A stretch of 63,198 nt of DNA, taken from the NCBI GenBank assembly GCA_017302835.1, contig JAFLCC010000017.1, positions 1-63,198 on the forward strand. Reading direction: 5' to 3'. This DNA is from Deltaproteobacteria bacterium. Lineage in GTDB: Bacteria; Bdellovibrionota; Bdellovibrionia; Bdellovibrionales; Bdellovibrionaceae. Of the stretch, positions 33,515 to 42,030 are shown piece by piece. The notes below the pieces were generated by a model that was not told where the DNA came from, searched no databases, and saw nothing but the letters and a program-made list of their open reading frames with translations. Every line of letters starts with the position of its first letter. The stretch's first letter is position 1. The translations under genes and the position numbers were made by a program.

Positions 33515-34276
33515 ATGAATCATCCAATGAATAGAAATCATTACAAAGCTTTGCTCATTTTTATTTTAATCAGCACGACCCTTTCCTTGTTTTTTACAAA
33601 TTGCTCGGATCCCAGCCAACAATTTCAAGCCAACTCTGAAGGCGGTTCCAGCACTTCCACAACGGATATTCAAACTTCAAATAATCCTGTCGTTGGAAAT
33701 GAATTCAGTGGAAAGGTCACCGGAGTGATCGATTCCGTTTCTATCTCTGGGCAAGTGTGGGGCTATGCTTTTGATCCCGTAAATAAAAGTAAAACTTTAA
33801 AAGTTTTATTTTATTTGGACGGCCCTGTTGGCGTTGGGACTCTGATCGGCGAAGCTCTTGCTAATATCCAATCTCTCGGAGTTAATGCCGGTCATTATTA
33901 TAAATTTGATCTCCCACCAGCTTATGCCGACGGAAAGAATCACAAGATTTACGCCTATGGACAGTCTGCGACTCCCTCTTTGGCCTTAACCCCAGGTGAG
34001 ATGAGCTATACTTCATTCACACCTAAGGCCGAACCTGTTTACAATTCGTTTTTAAATTCATATGTCAGCAATTGCTCTAGATGCCATAGTTGGAACTTCA
34101 ATAGCTTATATTATGGAGCTCTAGTAAGTCCAACTCCTCTGCAAGGAGGAACTGCTACCAACAATAAACTTATAAATAAGTTACTCAACGGACATAATGG
34201 CAACTCCTGCAATGGGAACTTAACCACATCCCCCTGCTCTAATATTCAAGCCTGGTGGAATGCTGAATTCAAATAA
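33515..34276 (+). CDS. Mono-haem lipoprotein
   Basis: 253 residues: signal peptide with lipobox FTNC (Cys 30), a Ser/Thr-rich tether, a beta-sandwich-like domain (about 65-170: GKVTGVIDSVSISGQVWGYAFDP...KIYAYG) and a C-terminal haem motif CSRCH (187-191). It resembles the other haem lipoproteins of the locus and is divergent from them. The start is preceded by GTGGGGAGAATTAA. Ends 7 bp from the convergent protease gene. Its last 60 residues contain two further Cys (NSCNGN, SPCSN) that may form a disulphide. Confidence 0.8.
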   Translation: MNHPMNRNHYKALLIFILISTTLSLFFTNCSDPSQQFQANSEGGSSTSTTDIQTSNNPVVGNEFSGKVTGVIDSVSISGQVWGYAFDPVNKSKTLKVLFYLDGPVGVGTLIGEALANIQSLGVNAGHYYKFDLPPAYADGKNHKIYAYGQSATPSLALTPGEMSYTSFTPKAEPVYNSFLNSYVSNCSRCHSWNFNSLYYGALVSPTPLQGGTATNNKLINKLLNGHNGNSCNGNLTTSPCSNIQAWWNAEFK

Positions 34277-34283
34277 TCCGTTC

Positions 34284-35816
34284 TTAATTATTCAGAGTTA
34301 CCAAAAGTGGCTCCGTTTTAACTTGAGCTTTAATTTTGTTGGTATTTACTTTTCCTACTAACCAAATGGAATATTTTCCATTTTTTAATTGACCTGTTCT
34401 CCAACCCAGTCTCATTTCTTCAGCTACATAATCAGTTGTTCGAACGGTTTCATTTCCCGATTCATCTTTAAAATGAAATTCCAAACTGTTCATGGGCACA
34501 CTGTTGCTTTCAGCAAATACCTGAAGTTCAATGCGTCCTTTGATATCTTTATTTAAGTCTACCTGATAACCTTTAAAAGAAATTTTAAGCTCGGGTTCAT
34601 GATTGACGACGTAAAAATACTGTGGTTTTGAAGTCACCAGCAGCTGATTCAATATATCGTAGGCCCTTGCTACGACGTTATACTTTCCATCTGGAAGAGT
34701 TGAAGAATCAACGGTGACGGCCAGGGCCTTTTCAGCGGTCTTAGTTTCACTCACTATTCTTCCAGAATTGTCGATGAGGCTGTAAACTACATTTTGAATA
34801 TCGTTTTGATTTGACTGAGAGCTAAACTCAACAGAATCGGAAACAAAATCATTATTTCTTGGGTACTCAATCGAAATCACTTTCATTCCCTTATCTACTT
34901 CGTAGGACCACGTCGCGTTTCCTATTCCAGAAGAGTCCTCGTAGTCCATATAGGCAAAACCCTTTTCCCCCCAAGACTCACCCCAACTATTTCTAATTAA
35001 GAAGGCTCCTTTGGCATCATCGTATCCGACTAAAGAGACCGCATGACCTCCTAAGGCGCCTCCACTTGCATGTTTATAGATGCCTTGGCTATAAACTAAA
35101 AAATCTTCATACACTTTCATGGTGGTCACCAAGGGTCCATTCAATAAGGCCTTTTTAACGCTGCTAGGACTCTTAAAAAACTGGGTGGGACGATGGTAAT
35201 CCGTGATCCTCAGAACACGTTTTGAGGAATCGGAGCAGGTTGACTGGCAGCTCACGTCCTCACCTGTAACCCCAGAAGAGTAAGGCATGCAGGATTCATC
35301 CACAACTCCTTTTTTTTTCAAAAACTTTGCAGCTGATTCGGGCATCCAACCATAGCTGCAAGCTCCGCCACCACAGGCAAATAGGTGTTGAGGAGATAGT
35401 TGTAAATTAAGACTTGGCAAAAATGAAGAAATATTTATCTGGGTTTCCAAAGTGCCAATAGAGGCGAAAGCCACACAGGATCCACAACTTCCTTGGTTCA
35501 TTATGGGAGAAACCCAATTTTTTCCATCCTTGTTTCGCCAATCAATGGATACAGGTAAGGTCATTGCTAACTCTTTGCTTGAATGAATAAATTCCACATC
35601 GGTATTTGGCGCCTCAGCACCCAACATTTTCTTTAATTCAGCCTTGGATAAGTCATTTAGCCAATTATCCTTAGCTATCCATTGAGGTTTTTCTTTGATT
35701 GAACTTAATTGAGTTGAATTTAAAAAAGTCTTGTTGAGATGATTTACATCTAAGATTTTTGCATCACTCTGAAAATGAGATAAAAAAACGATCGTTAAAA
35801 TTATAAAAGTCTTCAT
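34284..35816 (-). CDS. Secreted papain-like (C1A) cysteine protease
   Basis: 510 residues from the ATG at 35816, which follows GGAGGGGACC; the frame opens four codons earlier. A signal peptide (about 1-19) leads into an inhibitor-like propeptide (about 30-85). The mature protease opens with IDWRNKDGKNWVSPIMNQ. The active site is complete: oxyanion Gln 108 and catalytic Cys 114 in QGSCGSCVAF, His 258 in GGHAVSLVGYD and Asn 276 in IRNSWGESWG. An extra C-terminal region (about 310-510) looks like two Ig-like domains (VEFSSQSNQND, LKISFKGYQVDLN). Exported peptidase for degrading extracellular or prey protein is a plausible role. Confidence 0.9.
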   Translation of the reverse strand: MKTFIILTIVFLSHFQSDAKILDVNHLNKTFLNSTQLSSIKEKPQWIAKDNWLNDLSKAELKKMLGAEAPNTDVEFIHSSKELAMTLPVSIDWRNKDGKNWVSPIMNQGSCGSCVAFASIGTLETQINISSFLPSLNLQLSPQHLFACGGGACSYGWMPESAAKFLKKKGVVDESCMPYSSGVTGEDVSCQSTCSDSSKRVLRITDYHRPTQFFKSPSSVKKALLNGPLVTTMKVYEDFLVYSQGIYKHASGGALGGHAVSLVGYDDAKGAFLIRNSWGESWGEKGFAYMDYEDSSGIGNATWSYEVDKGMKVISIEYPRNNDFVSDSVEFSSQSNQNDIQNVVYSLIDNSGRIVSETKTAEKALAVTVDSSTLPDGKYNVVARAYDILNQLLVTSKPQYFYVVNHEPELKISFKGYQVDLNKDIKGRIELQVFAESNSVPMNSLEFHFKDESGNETVRTTDYVAEEMRLGWRTGQLKNGKYSIWLVGKVNTNKIKAQVKTEPLLVTLNN

Positions 35817-35912
35817 GGTCCCCTCCACAGATAATAGGGCAACTCAATCGGACTTATTTGTCTAACAAAAACCCAAGACTATAGTTAAGAATAGAACTAT
35901 GGTCCATATCCA

Positions 35913-38024
35913 TCAGTTCCCATAATGTTTTAAACACTGATTACTTTGAGTCGATGATACAGATGAACGAGGCTTAATCAGGGTTTGCTGAACCAAGGAT
36001 TGATTTGTCGATTTTTTCTTTTTAAAAATTTGATTCCAAGCTACTTTAAATAAATCCTTTGTTGTTACCTCTTTTAATTTTAAAACTTTCAAGGCCTGAA
36101 TGGGGTGTCTTGATACCACTTTGAGAGCATTAGAAAGAAAGGTATTTTTTGTATCCACTTCTGCTAACTGACTTGATAGCTCCACAGAACCCCTTAAAAA
36201 TTCTTGAATATGAAGATTCAACTCTAATCCAATTTGAGGAAAAAACTTTAAAATTGACTCAATAAAATGAGGATCATTAGAAATTTCTTGATCCGATCGC
36301 GCTCCATACTTTTCATCTATTTTTTGATATAGCTCATTCCTTGTAATCGAGTTTTGTTGAGTATCAGACATCCTCCAAGCCATTTCGGTGAGAGATTGAA
36401 TATTCTTTGAGGCTATGGCCACCGCAAATCCCATTAAATTAAGACGGTCTTCTTTAGAAAGTCTGCCCACCATTCCAAAATCGAGGAGGGTTTTTAATTC
36501 TCTGTCCGCACCTTTAAATTTTTCTCTGAGCTTAACCATTAAGTTTCCTTGATGCGGGTCTGCATGAAAAAAACCCGTTCCAAACAAAGCCTCTTCAAGC
36601 CAGTACTGAATAATGGCATTGAGTGCATTCTGTCTGACTTGAATGGAGTGATTTGATAACTCTTCACCGTCCGCCCTTGTTTGAACCATGAAAAGAGGCT
36701 GCTCCTCTAAAGAAAGCCACACTTCGGGAACAAAGACATCCGAACGCGAATAAACCTCGATCCCCTCTAATTGGTTTTTAGCACTCACTTTTAAATTCAT
36801 ATCATCCAATATCATGGAATAGGCGTTGCTGGCTAACTTTGAAAACTTAGGATAATCCTTACCTAAAAAATTAGGATTTTTATCAATAGCTTCACAAGCA
36901 TTGTTAATTACCAGGGTCTCTGCCAAAGCCATGGCTTGAATCCCCGGTTTTATAAATCTAAAAACGACCTGCTTGATTTTCCCATCAGGAAATTTAACCT
37001 TTCCGCCATGAACCTGGGCCATGGTACCAACGCCCAAAGGCTCTTTCTCAAACTCAAGAATTTCGAACGGAAATGTAGATTCCGCTAAAAGTTTTTGCAC
37101 TTGCCAATCAGGAACGGGTCTTCCGTTAGATTCAAACTTTTTAAACAGCTTTTTCCACTCAGGACTAATACTTTTATTGCGCGCTAGGAGTTGAATGACT
37201 TTTTGAAGTTGAGGGCCACTATTTGCGAAAAAAGTAGATATCAAATCTTCCTTAGACAGGGGAAATTTAAGATCGAGTAAAGCCGAGAATATATTCACTT
37301 TCATTTCTGAGGAAGAGTTTTTAAAATACTCAGACAGCAAAATCGGTAAAACATCCCTCATTAACTGATCCCCGTTACTTGAAAACATCCCTCTAAAAAG
37401 CTCAACAAATTGGTTTTCAATCTGCCTTTGTAGAGATGAACCATAAAATCCCTTAGACTGGTTTGATTTAAATTCAGACTGGCTTAAATTAACTAAAGAA
37501 GTGATTGTTGCTAATCCCATTTTTTTTAAGAACTGAATTTGATTTTGCTCATTCTTCGCCCAAAGTTGATTGGCGATTTCATTGTCAAAATGGGGTACTG
37601 TCAAAGTAAGTCCTACCTCTTCAATTCTTTTTATATCGGTTTTTAAATCTCCTGATTGTGGCCATTCTGTTTTTTCAAAATCGATATAATCTTCCATCGA
37701 TGAAAAATCTTTTTTTACAATGGATACTTTTTGCTTGAACACTAAATATTTTTCTTTAATCTTTTGAATATCTAACGATTGAATATCCAAAACTTGATTT
37801 TTCATCGAATGGTTTTTGAGAGCTTCCGACATCATGAATTTAAGCCATAGCTTATCTTCACCAAAAATCTGAAAAGGTTCCGTATTTTGAAACTGACTTA
37901 TTTGATTAATTAGCACTTGCCCTAGGTTCAAAGAATCTGCTGATTGGCCCAAGGAGCTGTCTAAAAAACTGAAAAACGTGAGGGACAATATAAAAAAATT
38001 TCGACTTAATTTAAAATATTTCAT
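35913..38024 (-). CDS. ABC1/UbiB-like kinase with apparent signal peptide
   Basis: 703 residues. The kinase-like part (about 265-520) has the family marks: a KxGQ-related segment (GPQLQKVIQ, 270-278), the Ala/Gly loop GVGTMAQVHGGKV (331-343), catalytic HADPHQGN (487-494, D489 and N494) and the LLDFGMVGR metal site (513-521). The ATP-anchoring Lys of the usual V-A-V-K strand is Arg here (VVFRF, R356). Residues 1-27 look like a Sec signal peptide (hydrophobic FFILSLTFFSFL, then SSLGQ), unlike cytoplasmic UbiB. If exported, ATP would be lacking, so either the segment is a membrane anchor or activity differs. UbiB members support ubiquinone and lipid handling. Confidence 0.75.
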   Translation of the reverse strand: MKYFKLSRNFFILSLTFFSFLDSSLGQSADSLNLGQVLINQISQFQNTEPFQIFGEDKLWLKFMMSEALKNHSMKNQVLDIQSLDIQKIKEKYLVFKQKVSIVKKDFSSMEDYIDFEKTEWPQSGDLKTDIKRIEEVGLTLTVPHFDNEIANQLWAKNEQNQIQFLKKMGLATITSLVNLSQSEFKSNQSKGFYGSSLQRQIENQFVELFRGMFSSNGDQLMRDVLPILLSEYFKNSSSEMKVNIFSALLDLKFPLSKEDLISTFFANSGPQLQKVIQLLARNKSISPEWKKLFKKFESNGRPVPDWQVQKLLAESTFPFEILEFEKEPLGVGTMAQVHGGKVKFPDGKIKQVVFRFIKPGIQAMALAETLVINNACEAIDKNPNFLGKDYPKFSKLASNAYSMILDDMNLKVSAKNQLEGIEVYSRSDVFVPEVWLSLEEQPLFMVQTRADGEELSNHSIQVRQNALNAIIQYWLEEALFGTGFFHADPHQGNLMVKLREKFKGADRELKTLLDFGMVGRLSKEDRLNLMGFAVAIASKNIQSLTEMAWRMSDTQQNSITRNELYQKIDEKYGARSDQEISNDPHFIESILKFFPQIGLELNLHIQEFLRGSVELSSQLAEVDTKNTFLSNALKVVSRHPIQALKVLKLKEVTTKDLFKVAWNQIFKKKKSTNQSLVQQTLIKPRSSVSSTQSNQCLKHYGN

Positions 38025-38100
38025 TTTGAGAATATAATCGAAACACTAAAGTAAAACCACTGAAGAGAATTAAACACTTTTAACAAAAAGAAGACAAAAA

Positions 38101-38259
38101 TCGTCACTTCCAAAGATTCTTACGGATGGGACTCCGCGGGCGAAGGCCACGGGAACCCTTCAGGTTTGGGATCCCAACATCAATCTTCTGGTGCCTATCA
38201 ATTACACCGAAGCTGGAGTCATTAGCCTAATTCATATACCTTGCTTTTACTATTTCTAA
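38101..38259 (+). other. Possible coding remnant in a GC-richer patch
   Basis: Between the kinase and the subtilase lies a patch that is visibly richer in GC than its surroundings. Its frame stays open for about 50 codons and ends at a stop inside the end of the subtilase gene. It reads TDGTPRAKATGTLQVWDP followed by NINLLVPINYTEAGV. It has no start codon or ribosome site and may be the end of a lost gene; chance is not excluded. Confidence 0.2.
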
Positions 38260-41200
38260 TTGATCATCCGATGAAAGCACATTCAGCACCGATCTATTCG
38301 TTGGTGTTAAAAGAATCAACTCGCCAAAGCCTTGACCTTTCGTGAAAGAAAGCACTTTGTTTTGGTGCCCCTCCAGCTCAAGAGATAACTGATCAAAGAT
38401 AAAACTCTGTCCCTTAGCGGAAAGATCCATTTTTCTCCACTGATTTTGATCATTACCTAGATAGTCATCACCTTCGATCGCGTACTCTTCCAAACTTGAG
38501 GTTGCCAGCTTCACAAACACCTCTCCTGTGGGATCTCTTTTGATCTTGTTCATATCCACAATCAGCATGGCAATACTTGAGTGATCGTAATAGATCATCT
38601 CCTGAACATCATTGACAGCCTTAAGATAATTGGGGCGCTTAGGACTTTCAGATTCTTTGGACTTATCGTTTTGTTTTTCAAAAGCCGTTCTCAGGTTTCT
38701 GATCATTGAAGCATCCAAATTTAAGGTTACAAATTTACCCGAAGCCGGTAGCCCTTCTAGCCGGCTCATGGGCACACCCACAATTTCTTGGTCGGGGACG
38801 CCATCCCTGTCTGAATCAATTTGCATGTTCAGCTCACACAGGTTCCAGGAGGTAACCTGTTGATACAATTTAAACCCGACATAAAGCTTATCGCCAACAA
38901 CTTTATATCCAACACTTTGTAAGTCACAAGCTTTGGATTTAAACTCATCTTGGGTGGGATCCTTTTTTCTATCATCAGTCATAATTAAATTCATCGGATA
39001 GGTGATGCCTTTTTGTCCTGATAAATTTGATAAGCTTAGCTCAGCTAAAGCCCCATCGCTATCCACTTGAGACGTCGATTGAATCATCAGGGAGTTAGCA
39101 CTGATTCCCGAAATTTTACGAACTACCGCCAACAGTGGCAATCTAAACACTTCAGTTTTATCTTTTTCCTTATCTTTATAAAACTTCACATAGCCATCAA
39201 GCTCTGTTGCCGAATTTACGGTAGCGGAATTTCCAGTAGCTGATTTTTTTAAAAGTGATGCCAATAAAGTAAACTTCAGGCTCACGGCAACTTCAGCTCG
39301 TGGATCCAAGGAGATCTCCTGGGGCTCCATAGTGAGAGCTGGGTTCCCTTCAAATACGGCCGTAACTTTGATTGGTTCTGGCTTAATGTTTTTCAAGTTC
39401 AAGTTCTTTAACAACATTTTCTGACTGTCTATCCGCACATCCCCCAAACTCAAGGCGGAAGTTGCCGAAGCCAGTGTTGCAGAAAGAGCTTGATCAATCT
39501 GAACCCTACCGGCTCCCACCCGAGAAATGGAATAGGGTTTTCCATCGGCATCCACCATGGACTTAGCCGTCCCCATGACCACTGACTTTAGCTCGGCAAC
39601 ACTCAGCTCGGGATAGTACTGTTTCATCAAGGCCATGACTCCGGCGATATGAGGGCCCGACATGGAGGTCCCTGAAAACTTGACGGTCTCTTTCCCCTTC
39701 CCCATAGCCGCGGAAATAATATTGGCTCCTGGAGCGGCAATTTCTGGTTTTATCAAGGCATCTTCAGACCTGGGTCCACGGGAAGAAAAATCAGTTATGG
39801 TGTCAATCAAATTAGTTTTCTCTAGCAGTTTATCGAGCTTAAAATTAATCGAAACGGGCCCCGCCTTCAAAGCTTCTTTAATTCTTAAACCTAACTTCTT
39901 AGAAACCATAATAGCAGGAATATCAAATTTTCCAGTTCCACCCATGGAAAAAGGCTCGCCATCTTGATTGTTAACAACAACAACTCCGACGGCTCCAGCC
40001 TGTTCAGCACGATGAATCTTTTCTGAAAATGTAGATTCCCCTCTGTCTACCAAAGCCACCTTCTCATGAAGCAAAGCCTTTTCTTCTTCCGTCAAATCTT
40101 TATTTAGAGAGCCCACATACATGAAATTTCCTTGGGTTGACTCAAGATGAGCCAAAGGCTTGGACATGGAGGATTCCACTGCCTCTACAACTGTTTCTGA
40201 CTTATCATTAAACTGAATAGATATCGCTTTAAACTTCCAATTGTGTTCCATGGAATCCACACTGGCTGCCACACTGATGGCTTCATCACTCACGCTGGGC
40301 GCCCCAACGATATAACTCGTGTCCCCTGAATTTCCAGCAGAGCAAACCACCACCGTTCCACCTAAGGTCAAATTTCTGATGGCTTGATTATAAAATATTT
40401 TAGGCCCTCCATAGTTTGAACCTAAGGACAAATTGACGACATCTAATCGATCATCCAAAACTTCATCCCCATCAGGATCTGCAGCGTATTCCAAAGCGGC
40501 AATCACCACTTCATCGGAGGTTGAACCTTCGGCACCAAAAACTTTAAGGGCATACAACAGGGCCGATGGCGCCACCCCATTATAGGAATTCGAACCATCA
40601 CCGATTCCTGCCACTGTTCCGGCGACATGGGAACCATGCCCCCCTTCATCCATGGGATTACCGTCCATTTTAGGTATTCTTTGTGAAAAAACATCACTGG
40701 CTGCATTGAACTGAGTCCCAACAAAATCTAGACCGCCTACAACTTTTCGATTTGGAAACTGAGATGACTCCTTATCTGGAGAGACCTTGCTATAATCATC
40801 AATGTTCCCAGACCCACCTAGCATAGCATGGGTGTAATCAATACCTGTGTCGATAATTCCGACTCTGATATTTTGACCTTTAATGTTTTTGTCATAAGCG
40901 GTCTTTGCTCCCAAAAAAAGAGCAGAGTTATTCAAATTTAAACTGATAACCGAGGAGGCCACTTCCGCTGTTGCTGCTGTTGCCAGTGTCGCTGCTGTGG
41001 CCGGCATCACGGCTTTGGCGCGTTCGAAAGATTGAGATCTTTGAACCAAGTTCACTCCCGTAACCCCCTGGATCTTCTCGAGATCCTTTTCTGGCGCCAC
41101 AATGGTCAGGGCATTGAGGACCATTTTATACCTATAGAGGATTAAAATTTCTGGATTAATTTCTTTTAATTTTGCGATCACCGCGGCCTGTTCGGCTTGA

Positions 41201-41460
41201 ATCGCCCGAGACAATTCCTTATCGACGACGTTTTTTAATCTATCTATTTTTAATGCTGACAACAATGCCGGTTGTGACAATTTCAATAACAAAACGACAT
41301 CACCCTTTTGTTGGGGACGATCACTAAAAATCTGGCTTGCCCTCTTTAAGTCTGGGCCAAACAAATTCAAGTTTGGTTTTTGTTGCGTGCATGATACGGT
41401 AAAAAGACTAGTTAAAATTAAGAAACAAAGAGAAGACCACATCCGTTGTGAAAAATCCAT
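38227..41460 (-). CDS. Subtilisin-like serine protease lipoprotein with PA domain
   Basis: 1077 residues. Lipobox VSC (Cys 24) anchors it to a membrane. An I9-like propeptide region (about 50-145) precedes an S8 catalytic domain with Asp 204 (GIIDTGIDYTH), His 275 (GGHGSHVAG), oxyanion Asn 377 (SAGNSGD) and Ser 599 (FSGTSMSGPH). A protease-associated (PA) insert lies at about 440-535 (VALVDRGESTFSEKI, AVGVVVVNN). The C-terminal 400 residues look like several beta domains. An Ala/Thr-rich tract (ATAATLATAATAEVA) links propeptide and protease. Five Gs lie just upstream of the ATG. Architecture resembles Vpr/C5a-peptidase-type subtilases: a cell-bound degradative enzyme. Confidence 0.92.
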   Translation of the reverse strand: MDFSQRMWSSLCFLILTSLFTVSCTQQKPNLNLFGPDLKRASQIFSDRPQQKGDVVLLLKLSQPALLSALKIDRLKNVVDKELSRAIQAEQAAVIAKLKEINPEILILYRYKMVLNALTIVAPEKDLEKIQGVTGVNLVQRSQSFERAKAVMPATAATLATAATAEVASSVISLNLNNSALFLGAKTAYDKNIKGQNIRVGIIDTGIDYTHAMLGGSGNIDDYSKVSPDKESSQFPNRKVVGGLDFVGTQFNAASDVFSQRIPKMDGNPMDEGGHGSHVAGTVAGIGDGSNSYNGVAPSALLYALKVFGAEGSTSDEVVIAALEYAADPDGDEVLDDRLDVVNLSLGSNYGGPKIFYNQAIRNLTLGGTVVVCSAGNSGDTSYIVGAPSVSDEAISVAASVDSMEHNWKFKAISIQFNDKSETVVEAVESSMSKPLAHLESTQGNFMYVGSLNKDLTEEEKALLHEKVALVDRGESTFSEKIHRAEQAGAVGVVVVNNQDGEPFSMGGTGKFDIPAIMVSKKLGLRIKEALKAGPVSINFKLDKLLEKTNLIDTITDFSSRGPRSEDALIKPEIAAPGANIISAAMGKGKETVKFSGTSMSGPHIAGVMALMKQYYPELSVAELKSVVMGTAKSMVDADGKPYSISRVGAGRVQIDQALSATLASATSALSLGDVRIDSQKMLLKNLNLKNIKPEPIKVTAVFEGNPALTMEPQEISLDPRAEVAVSLKFTLLASLLKKSATGNSATVNSATELDGYVKFYKDKEKDKTEVFRLPLLAVVRKISGISANSLMIQSTSQVDSDGALAELSLSNLSGQKGITYPMNLIMTDDRKKDPTQDEFKSKACDLQSVGYKVVGDKLYVGFKLYQQVTSWNLCELNMQIDSDRDGVPDQEIVGVPMSRLEGLPASGKFVTLNLDASMIRNLRTAFEKQNDKSKESESPKRPNYLKAVNDVQEMIYYDHSSIAMLIVDMNKIKRDPTGEVFVKLATSSLEEYAIEGDDYLGNDQNQWRKMDLSAKGQSFIFDQLSLELEGHQNKVLSFTKGQGFGELILLTPTNRSVLNVLSSDDQLEIVKARYMN

Positions 41461-41578
41461 TTTTTCCCCCAGAATGATATTTGATACTTAATTCAAAGGT
41501 CCTGTCACCAAAACAAATTAAGCGCGCGGCAGAAAAAAATGCGTCATAAGGGAATATTATTATAGAAATTGTTTCTTC

Positions 41579-41959
41579 TTATTTACGAATCAAGAAAGGA
41601 ATCTTTGAAGAAGTCGATTTGATAAAAATCAAATCTGGATCACATTTGATTTCTGAAAGTGGAAACTGTAATTTCTGCTCTACATTGATATCACAAGAAA
41701 CCACTTCTTCATTTGTTAACAACCACCCATAAAGAAATGTCCTTTGTGAAGAGTCATCAAAGGCACAATCCTCCCATTGAATAAAATAATCGGGGGCCTG
41801 ACACCCCCCCATATAAGCAATAGTTAAATTTAGAATTTTTTCTTTCGCCAAATAGTTTCCGTCTAAAACCCTGGCTGCAAAAAGACTTTCAGATAAAAAT
41901 AAAGAAACCAAAATAGAAAGAAGTGAAAAAAAGCCAATTTTTAAATTCCTATTTTTCAT
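41579..41959 (-). CDS. Small secreted protein, unknown function
   Basis: 126 residues from the ATG at 41959, chosen for the AAAGGAGATTAT ribosome site; the frame is open 13 codons further up. It has a signal peptide (hydrophobic about 8-27, cleavage after FAA or so) and four Cys in the mature part (GGCQAPD, EDCAFD, VSCDIN, IKCDPD), which suggests two disulphides. No known family. Located between the acyl-CoA dehydrogenase and the subtilase on the same strand. Confidence 0.7.
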   Translation of the reverse strand: MKNRNLKIGFFSLLSILVSLFLSESLFAARVLDGNYLAKEKILNLTIAYMGGCQAPDYFIQWEDCAFDDSSQRTFLYGWLLTNEEVVSCDINVEQKLQFPLSEIKCDPDLIFIKSTSSKIPFLIRK

Positions 41960-42030
41960 ATAATCTCCTTTGTAGAGCGAACTCGCGATTCTATGCACTT
42001 GTTTGAAAGCAAGTGCTTGAAAATTCGCTT

